A DNA stretch of 64,000 nucleotides from Dermacentor variabilis (taxonomy: Eukaryota; Arthropoda; Arachnida; Ixodida; Ixodidae). The notes under the pieces are model-generated. The model worked only from the letters and a program-made list of their open reading frames with translations. It was not told where the DNA came from and searched no databases. Positions 24,419 through 35,309 of this stretch are shown here, piece after piece. Both the position numbers and the translations under genes were made by a program. Within the stretch, counting starts at the first letter, position 1; each line of letters opens with the position of its first letter. The stretch spans positions 127,093,605 through 127,157,604 of the forward strand of contig NC_134572.1 of the NCBI RefSeq assembly GCF_050947875.1. Direction: 5' to 3'.

Positions 24419-24940
24419 GAAAGGGGGTTGACCAAGTGGCCCGATTTTTATTAGTCATATCATAAGAATCCCATAAACACTGACACCAAGGACAACATAA
24501 GGGAAATCACTTGCGCTTAATAAATGAAATAATGAAACGATAAATTAATGGGAATTAAAGTGGATGAAAAAACAACTTGCCGCAGGTGGGAACCGAACCC
24601 ACAACCTTCGCATTACGCGTGCGATGCTCTACCAATTGAGCTACGGAGGCGCTGTTTCCCCATCCACTTTCTTGGGTATTTATGTGTCCTAGTAGAACCC
24701 TGGGAGCGTTAGCCAGCGCCACCACTCACAGACCTTGGCGGCGGACGTGGAACGTCCTTTTTTGCCGCAGGCGTCACGAGAACGTGATCTTTTTGGGTGA
24801 AAGCAACTGGTCAATAAACCCACGTATGCTACCTGAAGGCATCAATGTAGCCGGATTCGAGACCCTCGTTATGTAATAAACGATAAGAAAGGGGGTTAAG
24901 CGAGGGGCCCGATTTTTATTAGTCATATCATAAGAAGCCA
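24419..24940 (-). repeat. tRNA-containing repeat flanked by about 50-bp direct repeats
   Basis: AGAAAGGGGGTT followed by GGCCCGATTTTTATTAGTC and ATATCATAAGAA occurs at 24418-24471 and again at 24886-24937, in the same orientation. Between them lies a minus-strand tRNA-like sequence (24579-24650) and a body containing CTTGGCGGCGGACGTGGAACG. This could be a SINE inserted inside, or flanked by, a second repeat. No protein coding. Confidence 0.65.
24579..24650 (-). tRNA. tRNA-like sequence (anticodon would be CGT), probably SINE-derived
   Basis: 72 nt with D arm (GCTCAATTGGTAGAGC), a five-pair anticodon stem TCGCA/TGCGA with loop CGCGTAA, and a T arm (GTGGGTTCGGTTCCCAC). The loop would give anticodon CGT (Thr), but position 33 is G instead of the invariant U and the acceptor stem has two mismatches. 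It has no encoded CCA and continues directly into a dispersed repeat body. A real tRNA-Thr gene is unlikely; a tRNA-derived SINE head fits better. Confidence 0.55.
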
Positions 24941-26005
24941 ACAGATTTCAGGCCTGCGGGTCATGTAACATGACATCAGTCACGTCGTTGCGCCTCCAAC
25001 CAAGAGACTTTCACTTGTGCTTCCAAGCTTTTCCAGGCGCGGCTTTCTGATATTTTGTTAATGGTGTTACAATGACTTTTAGAACCGATTATCGGCGAGG
25101 TAACGTGGACAGATCCTCCGATATGCTTCGCTTAGCTCCAGGTGTTTCTTTTTTCGGCAGAAAAGCCACGTGAGCAGTTACTTATTTTACTGGCATAAAT
25201 TAGAAGTTGGTTGCAGCAATACGGAAGATTATTACCAATAAACATTTAAACGTATTTCCGCAATGCAAAACAAAATTCAACGAAATTTAATAAATACGCC
25301 GTTGTGGTGCTTTAACTATGATTTCCGTACGTGAACCGTGGCCGGAGGGCTTTCTGCGGTGTCGCAAACATCCGATGTGCTTTAGACGATGCGATCCGAC
25401 ATGCGATGCAGCCTAATGCTCTCGTAAAAAATGTGGAGGGCATAACCATTCAAGCAATGCACATCAAGCCCCGTGTTTTTTCATCGTACGCTTTCTTTGG
25501 ATGTGGTGTGCCTCTAACATGAAGCGATCATGCAATATAGGCCCCGCAGAAAGAGCGACTTCCCGTGTTTAGCGCAGCATGCTTCGTCATGGAGAGGAGC
25601 TTCTGCTCAGCGGGTCGATTTATTATCGTTTCACTATATACTATAGGGTATGCGCATGTTGGTGCCCGCGTCTGAAGAAAACGGAAGACCGAAAGCATAG
25701 GGATTAATGTGCCGATGTGCGCTGCTTAAACGTGTCGCACCTCAGCGCGACAAGCTCGACATAGAAAGCGCGATTAGGCCGCGCACTTCACGCCTACTGA
25801 ACGCGATAGTACAGACAAACACAGTAGGCACCAAACGTTTAAGGGGCGGGATCTGAGAAAAAGATTTTTACCGAGCATGAATCACGCAGCCAGATGTTCA
25901 CATTTTGTACCTTTACTAGTGTAGGCGACCAATGTAATGCTGTAACGTTCTACTGAATCCAAACACGTAAATTCAAAGCACATACAATCAATATTTGTGA
26001 TAATG

Positions 26006-26009
<4 letters not shown>
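24941..26009. other. No recognisable gene
   Basis: Short ORFs only. Confidence 0.55.

Positions 26010-26089
<80 letters not shown>
26010..26089. repeat. (AT)n microsatellite, about 40 units
   Basis: Uninterrupted AT dinucleotides. Confidence 0.98.
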
Positions 26090-26090
<1 letters not shown>

Positions 26091-27518
26091 CGCGTCTAAT
26101 TCAGTATAATATATTCAGTGTCCCGATGAAAGCGTGGCCGTATTAAGGCAAACATTATGCAGTACTGCAGATATCCCGTAAATTCCGCGTATCACGAGGT
26201 TGAACATGGGAACAACAGGGATTATTTTTCAACACGTATGCTTGTTCCTGCTTTCCTCATTTGCATCTCACGCAAAACACACAAGCTTGCGTATTTGCGC
26301 TGAAGTAAAGTGTTCGTGTGGAGTTTGTCAATACAGCAGCGTGGAATCTGGAGACATATCAGACACCTCACAGCTTTCTTTACCCCCACGCGTTTAGGAA
26401 ACAGTCGCAGCTCTAATGTGAAACAAAATTTCTGACAGCAGCTTTTAGGGCCACGATAACCTCACTGTGTTATTACAGAGTGAGTGAGCGTCGTCGTGCG
26501 GTGCAGTCTCAAGTTCATCTACAACGAAACATATTGTTATGTACTGTCACACTTCGCCACTCTTTAAGCGCCATCGCAAAGTCATCAACACACACAGTTT
26601 AAGAGCATCAAATGACCTGCAGAACACTCCCTACCCTCGCCTTAGAACCACTTTTCTAAATCATTATCCGCCAATTGATACCACTACCATCGCCGCTGCG
26701 TTATGTTACTCTTGCTCTTACATGCGCCCCGCTAAACACAGGATAGGTTAGAGTAATAACACGAGCATGTATAACGATGGCAGGGCACAAATATATTACA
26801 CCGCAGAGAGAACTGTACCTGTGTCTACGACGTCGGCGCAATATCTTTCCGAGGAATACCATGGGTGCATTTCTTCCAAGTGTTTTGGCCTTTCAGGAAT
26901 GAAAAGGCCAGTATCTTCTTCCACATTTGTATCTCGCAGAACAGGCAAGCACACATTTGTTCGGCATCGCACGTTAGGGCTACACATCCGTAACACGTAA
27001 AAGAAGCGACAGTAGCAACCTTTAAAGCCAACGCACACAGCAAGTGAAGCAATAAGTGCCGGGCACTATCGTGCTGCCGCCGCGTGCCACAGCGCCACAA
27101 ATTGCGGCTGCAGGGAAGCAGTGACGTCACAACCTTGCGCGCCGGCCAAAAGAGGTTTTGCGGTTGCGCTGCATTCGGTTGGCTACACAGATGCTGCTCG
27201 CTCTTAGTTACTGCGTTGGTCAAATCACAATCGTGCAATGCGATCATCTTGCGCGCTCGGCAGATAACGGTGTACGTATCGGCGGCCCGACTTTGTTATG
27301 TCAGCGTTTTTGCGGCCTACATCGGTGCTCTGCAGGACAGGGTGGAATATGGGTACGCGTTTTGCGGTTTCGCTGCCCGAAAGCGGTCCCGCTGTTCGAC
27401 TCATGGCGCAAGGCAGCCACGAGTCGGTCTCTTAATTACTACCGCTCTCTGGCTGCGTCGAAGCGAGTAGACGCGCCATCGTGGTGAACGAAAAAAAAAA
27501 AGACCAGTGATCGCCACC
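26090..27518. other. No recognisable gene
   Basis: GC content rises from about 27000. Several overlapping frames up to 140 codons on both strands, none recognised. A CRE-like TGACGTCA lies at about 27121. Confidence 0.45.
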
Positions 27519-28061
27519 GGTGTTATACCTCAGCGGGTTTACGGGCAAGCGGGCGAGCGGAGACGTCAGCGAGGCGTTGCACGAAAGGAGATTTAGCTCG
27601 CGGTCTGTCGCTCGGTCGAGCGGAGTTAGAGCGGAGCGCTTTGCTGTGCCTCCTGTCGAACAAGCGTGATATCAGTACGCTCGCTTCAGTTTCTCGATAG
27701 CGGTCATCCACTTCAAATCGTCTCCAAGTGGCCTCGTTGCTGAAACCTCTCGCGGGGTAGAGAGGTACTCTTCATTGGTGAAACACCGGCCGAGGTTTTC
27801 ATCGCCTGCAGGCGAGCCAGCGCAGCGTTTGAAGACGATGCCGGTGACGTGCCGCTCTCAGTGTAGGTGGTCGCCATGTTTGTTTCGAAAAAAATAATAG
27901 TGGTTTGCTGCACGCGCTACGCTGGAGAATGGACACCAGTGAGTGAGCGAGCCGCTCGCTCCGCGTAAACGCTGGCCGCCCCAGCGCAACGCACATTTGC
28001 AGTGGCGTCTCCGTTCGCCCGCTGGCCCCGCTGGCCCGTAATTCCGCTGAGCTATAACTCC
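27519..28061 (-). mobile_element. Short GC-rich TIR element with a 54-residue ORF
   Basis: The left arm 27519-27565 and the reverse complement of 28006-28061 share TTATA, CTCAGCGG, TTACGGGC and CGGAGACG in order, with a handful of mismatches and one 8-9 bp indel. The 543-bp unit is GC-rich against AT-rich neighbours. It carries one small minus-strand ORF with a good start context. No transposase. No convincing target duplication was seen outside the arms, so class is open; it resembles the 4890-5617 element in size and layout but has unrelated ends. Confidence 0.6.
27713..27877 (-). CDS. Unrecognised 54-residue ORF inside the TIR element
   Basis: The start ATG at 27877 is in good animal context (AAACATGG). 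The protein begins MATTYTESGTSPASSS and is rich in Ser, Thr and Ala with no hydrophobic segment, so it would be a soluble disordered peptide. A second frame of the same strand, from the middle of the element, reads GRCFTNEEYLSTPREVSA and then GDDLKWMTAIEKLKRAY before a stop, and looks more protein-like than the tail of the annotated frame; a one-base frameshift near 27810 could join them. Function unknown. It may be the first exon of a longer transposon gene of which only the ends survive. Confidence 0.35.
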   Translation of the reverse strand: MATTYTESGTSPASSSNAALARLQAMKTSAGVSPMKSTSLPRERFQQRGHLETI

Positions 28062-31000
28062 ATATTTCGCTCCCGCTACAGCGCAATGGTTGAAACGGCA
28101 CGCTCACGTGCATACACATTGCTATAGATACGGTGTGTATAGAGTACGCACCGTGCGTAGGCGGTATGTGTTGCGATCACGATTATCAAAAACTAAAAAA
28201 TAAAATAAAATCAACCGAGTGCATTCTTGATTTAGTATGCAACTATATGTAAGATGTTGGCGCCGACAGCGTTAAGCTCATTCCACAATAAACCATAAAC
28301 CTCTTAAATATTGTGTAAGTGCGCCTTCGTAATGTCGCCGGCGTACGCTCAAGTCTGCTAGTGAACGGAGACCAGCTGTGGCTTTGCGGCTATGATTCCC
28401 ATGTTTCAAACGAACCCATGACAGCGCACGAAATTCTCCTTCTGGGCGCAAATATGCGCCGGGCGCTGGATCTAGCTTTGAGAGCGTGTGTTCGTGTGTG
28501 TTGTCTAGGGCGCGAGTCAGTCATGTCATCCTCTTCTTGCAGATTACCAAGGTGTGTGTGCCACCGCAGAAAGCACTGCGCCTTACATATAAGAGCACAA
28601 CATCTCAGCGCATTAATCTTCGCACTGTGCCCTCGATACGCCACCGTTATCTGCTAAGAACCGCAGAGAAGTTATTTGGTTAATGGCTGCTGTAAGCTAC
28701 GGGGAAGGCATATTTGGGGGGAAACGCTCTTAAGGGTGGTTTCGAATATTTGATAATGTCACGTTCATGTGGTTATTCTGGGTGTTTACGCTAAGTCTTC
28801 TTTAATACATGATTTGTCTTCTTTCGTGCTGCTGGAGCTGAGAAAAGATTATTAAAGTTAAATTTTGTGCATCAATAAAGCATCTATTCAGGAAGCGGGC
28901 TCGTACATTCTGTCGCAATGTGCCCTGCTTTTGCCCAAGTGCGGACCATCGCAGCGTACTAACAATAAAAACTCCGCGTGTGTTCCACTAATAGATGAAA
29001 GAAAGAAGAAGGAAATATTGTACAACCCGCGTAGAAGGGTGAGTTATAGAGAAGAGAAAACACCCTTAAGGGTGAAATTTTCCTGATTGTATATGTGTGC
29101 TTTTTTTTAAGACAATGTGTTACTTTGGCTCCTTTGAGTATTTTTTTTTAGCTGGTCGTTGGTCGGTACTCGGACTCGGTAAGGAAAGCCTCCATCTCTC
29201 GGTCTCCCTCTCGCTCGCTTTCTTTTACATTCGCTCGTTCGTTTGCTCGCTTTAAGCCAAGTGCTGTCGCTTTGCGCATGTGTGCGGGTAGCACGCATTT
29301 GCGCACTCTTGGTAAGGAAGTTGGCGTTGGAAAGATGAAGAGTAGAATTGCTGGAATTTCAGTGGGTGGTATCAGACGTGATAACCCATCCTATGCTGTA
29401 CATGCCGGGTGTCTGTTTGGGAAACCTACACTGTCATTTCCTTGAAATCGAGTTTCACGCCAATGTAAATCTCTCCTGCTTTGCATAGTATTGCCTTACT
29501 TCTACAAACAACTGATTCGCTAGAGAGTCTCTCTCTATCGGACACGTATTCTGTTTCGATGTCCTTATTTGGCGTTTCGTTCCATACTAACTCGGTGTTT
29601 CGTGCTGCTTATATTACGTTTCCGCCCACTGAGCGCGTCGACCACCGCAATATTCCATTGCAAAACCGGCAGCTTAATAGACGTAGTTTTCCCTTACGAG
29701 CGCACGCACTTGAAAGCGGGAAAAAGAAAAGCAAGAAACTATCCACGCGAAGGAGCACCATCGCGAAAGTCTGGTAGACTACGCGTTTTGCAAATGTGCT
29801 CCCTTCATTACATCTGCATTCGGGGCTCGAGGTTCCTGCCGTGCACCGGCTTCTACTTCGCATTCGCATCTCAAGCGGGGATGGAGTTGCCTCCCTAAAG
29901 CAGCGGTTTCGCTTTGTTCGACTTCCGTTCGTCCACAGAGTGCCTCTCCGACGTTCGGCGCTATCCCTATACGCCCCGCGTCCCCAATGCTCGCATTGCA
30001 AAGATAGCACAAGGCTCTACCACAAAGCACGTAAAGCCTGCTTAATTGGCGAGCTCTTCGGGTCTTCCTTGTGTTCAGAGTGCCTCTGCGCCTCGCTGTT
30101 CACGAGATGCGCAGAGGGAGCGAAATCACCACGTTCGTATAGCATCGCGCACAGAGCCCAGCGTACTATACATGACGGTGTACGGATCAACAAAGCAGAC
30201 GTTTTCATTACCCCCGGGCCAGTTTTCCCACCATTTCGTGGGTAAAAATAGAAAGGGAAAGAGAGATAGCGGGGAGAGGGGCGACTGTTTTCTGTCTGTT
30301 GTTCGCTCTGCTTACTTTCAAGAGGAATGCCGCTGCCCTGGAGGGCAAGGCGAGCCCTCAAATGAACATCAACGGATCAGACCTACTCGCTGACTCAATC
30401 CCCTCCTCCCAGTTTCCTCCATCGGTTTCACTCAGTATAAGGGTTGCGCCGGAGCTGTCCATTTCCTTGTTACAGACACACCACGGTGCTCGATGCCACT
30501 GGCACAAAAGCGAGGACAGAGGATGTGGTGGATTAGTCAGCACCCCTGCTGCCACTTTTTTCTTGTTTTGCACTGCTGGGTGTTCTCCCTGCACCGAGAG
30601 AAAGCCGTAGTAAACTTAGGTGGCCTCAAGAAACACGGTCATGGCTCAGAAGGATGGCTAGGTGGGCGAGTTGGTAACGCACAATAATAAAAACTTACAG
30701 CGCTATAACACCCACACGCGCTCTTGAGCACATTTAGTGTGTGTTTTTTTTTTCTACATCCTTCGTGTTTTTACCGCTCTAACGTTTTATCATGACTCAG
30801 AATTGACTCTCCTGTTTAGATGTACGCGTTCAATTACATGCCATAGGCACGAACGGTCGCTACTCTCGGTTTTTATTCCTATTGCATATGCTTCAGCAGT
30901 ATCTGACAGCCACGCTTACTTTATCTCCTGCGCGTGGCTCGTATTAATATAGTAAGCTTCCGTGCGAAGAAAACTGGATGATATATTTCTGCGCATCGTT

Positions 31001-31638
31001 ACTTGAGAGTTACACGAGGCACCTTTGCTTATCCACTTCTTAAACATGCTAGGAACTGATAAATTGGTCTCGGATCTCGATTTACAACGATGACATGCAA
31101 ATCAGCGAGAGCTGATGCGCAATCACACGTGTAACTTTATTTTCGCTTAGCCGCATTTCGAATCATGGGGAAGCAGTATGCACCCGAGTGGGAAATATTT
31201 AATCAAAACCTTCAGATGGAAAACACTTTTTTTGCAACATGCCGACCGCGAGCCGGCTTTTAACTGGAGTTTCGCGTTAATAGCACCCCAGGGGAAAAAG
31301 AGCGCACTACGAATCAGCATCCGCTGCAGTCCGTCTTCATTAGCAGAACCACCCTATCTAGATGGACGTGCCCTCACGCTGGACCCCTTCCCATTTTCCG
31401 CTATATATCAACACGAAGGCTTCGAGAAATCGCACAAAGTCTGCTGCTGCTGCCGCATCTGCACAGTAGCATCGCTTTGAAACCTACAGGTCCCTCGTGT
31501 TTCCTACCAATGGAGAAGATATAGCACTTCCAGCGTCTTACCTTCGCAATGTTCTTTGCTCGAGGAGCTGTGTCGATGACAATGAGGTTCCGAGGATGAA
31601 GCAGAAGGGTTTAAGTCACGGGGGGAACAAGCGAAAAG
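28062..31638. other. No recognisable gene
   Basis: 3.5 kb with many overlapping frames on both strands (longest 149 codons, 29796-30245) and no motif. A perfect CACCCTTAAGGGTG palindrome is at about 29062-29075. Confidence 0.45.
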
Positions 31639-31650
31639 TGAACGAGCAGC

Positions 31651-32563
31651 AAGCAACAAAATCCCAATAAAGAAAGGCGGCAGGCAGGGAGATACGATAT
31701 CTCCAATGCTATTCACAGCGTGTTTACAGGAGGTATTCAGAGACCTGGATTGGGAAGAATTGGGGATAAAAGTTAATGGAGAATACCTTAGTAACTTGCG
31801 ATTCGCTGATGATATTGCCTTGCTTAGTAACTCAGGGGACCAATTGCAATGCATGCTCACTGACCTGGAGAGGCAAAGCAGAAGAGTGGGTCTAAAAATT
31901 AATCTGCAGAAAACTAAAGTAATGCTTAACAGTCTCGGGAGAGAACAGCAATTTACAATAGGCAGCGAGGCACTGGAAGTCGTAAGGGAATACATCTACT
32001 TAGGGCAGGTAGTGACGGCGGATCCGGATCATGAGACGGAAATAATCCGAAGAATAAGAATGGGCTGGGGTGCGTTTGGCAGGCATTCCCAAATCATGAA
32101 CAGCAGGTTGCCATTATCCCTCAAGAGAAAAGTATATAATAGCTGTGTCTTACCAGTACTCACCTACGGGGCAGAAACCTGGAGGCTTACTAAAAGGGTT
32201 CTACTCAAATTGAGGACGACACAACGAGCTATGGAAAGAAGAATGATAGGTGTAACGTTAAGGGATAAGAAAAGAGCAGATTGGGTGAGGGAACAAACGC
32301 GAGTTAATGACATCTTAGTTGAAATCAAGAAAAAGAAATGGGCATGGGCAGGACATGTAATGAGGAGGGAAGATAACCGATGGTCATTAAGGGTTACGGA
32401 CTGGATCCCAAGGGAAGGGAAGCGTAGCAGGGGGCGGCAGAAAGTTAGGTGGGCGGATGAGATTAAGAAGTTTGCAGGGACGGCATGGCCACAATTAGTA
32501 CATGACCGGGGTTGTTGGAGAAGTATGGGAGAGGCCTTTGCCCTGCAGTGGGCGTAACCAGGC

Positions 32564-32593
<30 letters not shown>
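31651..32593 (+). mobile_element. 5'-truncated LINE insertion (RTE-like) with 12-bp target-site duplications
   Basis: A 943-bp insertion holding the C-terminal part of a reverse transcriptase and ending in a (GAT)n tail (32564-32595). TGAACGAGCAGC is repeated exactly at 31639-31650 and 32594-32605, immediately outside the insertion. Truncation at the 5' end, a microsatellite-like 3' tail without poly-A and perfect duplications are the usual products of target-primed reverse transcription by RTE-type LINEs. The open frame and intact duplications suggest a fairly recent event. Tails of related elements are at 36642-36760 and 50330-50520. Confidence 0.9.
31652..32557 (+). CDS. C-terminal part of a non-LTR retrotransposon reverse transcriptase
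   Basis: 301 open codons with no native start, because the copy is 5'-truncated; the first in-frame ATG is 31706. Just before it lies KKGGRQGDTISPMLF, the conserved reverse transcriptase block preceding the palm. FADD, with two catalytic aspartates, is at 31802-31813. The thumb region follows (KTKVML, then EYIYLGQVV), then LTYGAETWRLTK and a basic region WAWAGHVMRR, ending GEAFALQWA, typical of RTE-like and related LINE proteins annotated in arthropods as endonuclease-reverse transcriptases. The enzyme would copy element RNA at a nicked chromosomal site. The endonuclease and fingers are missing, so this copy is not autonomous. Minus-strand frames over it, including a His-rich one over the GAT tail, are shadows. 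Confidence 0.92.
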   Translation, partial: SNKIPIKKGGRQGDTISPMLFTACLQEVFRDLDWEELGIKVNGEYLSNLRFADDIALLSNSGDQLQCMLTDLERQSRRVGLKINLQKTKVMLNSLGREQQFTIGSEALEVVREYIYLGQVVTADPDHETEIIRRIRMGWGAFGRHSQIMNSRLPLSLKRKVYNSCVLPVLTYGAETWRLTKRVLLKLRTTQRAMERRMIGVTLRDKKRADWVREQTRVNDILVEIKKKKWAWAGHVMRREDNRWSLRVTDWIPREGKRSRGRQKVRWADEIKKFAGTAWPQLVHDRGCWRSMGEAFALQWA

Positions 32594-32598
<5 letters not shown>

Positions 32599-32605
32599 GA
32601 GCAGC

Positions 32606-32904
32606 CAATGCAATATAAGAATAAAAACAATAAAGAAACGCAAGCGAAGCTGTCATGTTGCCAATTGGCAAGTGCTACTGAAGTTCTCAGTCCATTTTCG
32701 ATATATTGCCGACTAAACACATCCGGAGCCTTCGAAGACGCGAGCGAGCCTCAGGCCGCCAGATATTGCGCGCAAAACTGCGCCGTCCCATCACGGCCAT
32801 CTCCATCAGGTATACTCACCGGCTTCTTCGTAGCAACACCTACAAGCGCCCATCAAGGAAACTGCTCTGTTGTGACTGTATGTGCTAATATATTTACACG
32901 ATGT
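32606..32904. other. No recognisable gene
   Basis: Nothing recognised beyond the downstream tandem duplication. Confidence 0.5.
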
Positions 32905-33109
32905 ATATACCACCCGCTGACTAGAAAATGTGTTATTAGGCGACAGTATCATTTGTACTTTTGAGACTTTCGACTACATAAGTGTGGAGACATTTGCCAT
33001 GTATATTGTATGTACCCGCTGACCCGCTCACTAGAAAATGTGTTATTCGGCGACAGTATCGCTTGTACTTTTGAGACTTTCGACTACATAGGTGTGGAGA
33101 CATTTGCCA
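32905..33109. repeat. Tandem duplication, period 110 bp
   Basis: CTAGAAAATGTGTTATT with the following 70 bp (ending GGAGACATTTGCCAT) occurs at 32921-32998 and 33031-33108, with few differences. The stretch 33110-33280 continues with GC-rich sequence and AATAAA-like motifs that could belong to an LTR, but no partner LTR was found. Confidence 0.85.
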
Positions 33110-34600
33110 TAGTCTTCCTGTGGAAACGTTGCTTTATAAGTCCTGGTGCTTGTGTGAAAAGATTATTTGGTATGTAACCGGGAACCCTGAATGATGTGTG
33201 ACGGAACCACCCAAGAGATAAGGAGTAGCCGGCGCCTTAGATTGCGCGCCAACATCTCCTTATATCATATCAATAAAAAAAAGGAAACACATTCACTCTA
33301 AGGCGCGTGACGCCGGCACCACTTTTGTAAAAAGAAACTGCTCCTTGCGCTTACGAGAACCTCGCCACAACGAAGCGGGATTGAGTATTTCCGCGAGAGC
33401 TTCGGAAACAAATAAAGGTTCGCGATTTCAACAGAGCGCTCGGTTGCACCCATTTGCGCCAGTACAGGTACCGATTCGACCGTGCGATTGAATCGCCAAG
33501 AAAAGAACATTCCAAGTTACGACTTTTTTCGGGTAAGCCCCTCCGGTGTATATTGTGCCACCAGCTGCCAATCAGCTTTTGTTTTTTGCCCAACGTCTTT
33601 GGCGCAGGATGAATGGTACGAAAAGCTAGCGATCGACACCTAGGCTTACATTCAGAGGGCCAGATATATGGAAGCACGTCACTATCAGAAGATTCTATAT
33701 ATACTTATAGGGCTAGAAAGACTTTGTAGCCTCTCGCTGACGACAAGCGGTAATTACCAATGCCTGTCAGTGATGCTGTGGATAGGAAAATATTTTATGT
33801 TCTCACGTATACACGGCAGTGCACTTGAGAATTCGTCCTTTCATCCCCCAGTCCCGGTAAGCCGCGTAAGCGCTCACAGCAGGTTGAAACTGAACATTTG
33901 GCCCTGGCGATAGGTAAAGTGGGAGAGCAAGTAGTGCACTTCAGCAACAATATTTAAATCGATGTTAAATTGTCGTACTATTCACTCTGAATATAAAATA
34001 TCGTTTATTTAAATTTTTCAAAGCTTATTGTTCGTTGCACATGCTTATCATCCGTTGTATGTGCTAAAGGCAGTTTACACGAATCTTACACGATGTGCCC
34101 GCGTAAAATGCAGTCGTGTGTTTGCATACACGCTCATTATTACGCATTGGAATGGACGATATATCAGAATTCGACTTTTGTGGATGCTATACAAAACTAT
34201 CGAGTGCAAATCGGACACCCGTCCTCGATATCATGTCCATTAGGTTAAACCTACGGCATTTCAGAACGTTCCCACTGTCGAAAATTCTGACGAAATTGCG
34301 ACCACGACCATCGCTCGTCCAAGAAGCTGTTAATGCGCTAGTGAAGCTTCACCGTCCACCGGCCTGAGCGACCATCACAAGTGTTCCACCGTTGTGCGTC
34401 CTCTTGCGTGCACAACGTGTTCTCTCTCTCCCTCTTGTTCTCCATCTATAGCTTTTATCCCGCGTAGCATATAGCAAACCGGACCCTCGTCAAGGGGGTC
34501 TCCCCACATTTCCTTTTGTTCGCGCTTTCCTACTGTTTCGCATGCACGCAAAAGGAGAGCACCTCTTATCGGCGTTGCACTTTTCTTTGCTCACCCTTGG
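33110..34600. other. No recognisable gene
   Basis: Short overlapping ORFs only. Confidence 0.5.
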
Positions 34601-34631
34601 TTTATGCCTGGTGTCTCCATGCCGCGTCCAG

Positions 34632-34959
34632 CCTAAGAGGGGAAGGAGGGGGAGGAGGCCGTCGCCGCGCGCCGCGCATCACGGAGCAGCCGGTGCAGGT
34701 GGTGGTCAGGAAGCAGGAGCCGGTTACGCTCCGGCGTAGCGCGGACTGCTACCCTCCTCGGCCCATCACGTGGTACCACGACGGGAAAATCTTGAGCGGT
34801 TCGGCGACACTCATGATCCTTCCAGAAGGACAGCTCTTATTCCTGCGAGCGCAGCACAGCCGCCGACAACAGGACGCTGGACTCTACTGGTGCACGGCCA
34901 CCAACACAGCGGGCACGGCGCGATCGCGGAATGCTAGCGTCGAGCTCACCGCTGAGTAG
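34632..34959 (+). CDS. Orphan Ig-like domain exon, Roundabout (Robo) Ig1-like, possibly a pseudo-exon
   Basis: The frame gives one I-set Ig domain. APRITEQPVQVVVRKQEPVTL covers strands A-B, ITWYHDGK is the conserved Trp strand C, and LPEGQLLFLRA and DAGLYWCTATNTAGTA are strands E-F with the second disulfide Cys, ending RNASVEL. The order and wording match the first Ig domain of Roundabout axon-guidance receptors, which bind Slit. The B-strand Cys is replaced by Arg (TLRR where TLNC or TLEC is expected), with a stray Cys four residues on, so the disulfide would be lost. A stop (TAG, 34957) follows the domain at once and no GT donor is evident. An AG acceptor at 34630-34631 after a weak pyrimidine tract is one possible exon start. 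A decayed paralogue is likely; a genuine secreted single-Ig product is the alternative. Confidence 0.6.
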
Positions 34960-35309
34960 CCCTAGAAACAGAAAACCTCAATGATAAAAAAAGCAGAGAG
35001 GTCGCTACGAGGCCACATTCTTCTAGCCAGCTATTCTGCACTGGGGATGTGGAAGAGAGTATGAAAGAGGAACAAGATGGGTGGTGATGACGACAGCGGC
35101 AAGAGGCAAAGCACGTGATGGGCCGGTCAAACGATAGTCTAGGGCCCAGACACGTATTTTTTAAAAGCGAGAGAGAGAGACAGAGAGGAAGTTTAATAGG
35201 AGAAAGGGGGAGAGCCTGGCTTTAGCGAAGTGGCTCTAAACTGCTACCCCACACTGGGGAAGAGATTTGCGTGAACAACAGAGACAGGGCGCGAAGAAGG
35301 TAGGTAGGT
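34960..35309. other. No gene; GA-rich patch
   Basis: A short GA repeat at about 35167-35190, otherwise nothing recognised. Confidence 0.5.

Noticed and set aside
29796..30245. 149-codon plus-strand ORF
   Set aside because: Cys/Arg/Ser-rich without any motif, overlapped by equally long frames on the other strand.
31504..31995. 163-codon minus-strand ORF
   Set aside because: It is antisense to the reverse transcriptase frame and its edge; no motif of its own.
32164..32720. Minus-strand ORFs with His and Ile runs, plus-strand ORF with Met run
   Set aside because: They read through the (GAT)n tail of the LINE and have no other support.
33110..33290. LTR of a Gypsy-type element
   Set aside because: TGTGTGACGG start and AATAAA-like end are suggestive, but no second LTR, primer-binding site or gag-pol remnant was found nearby.
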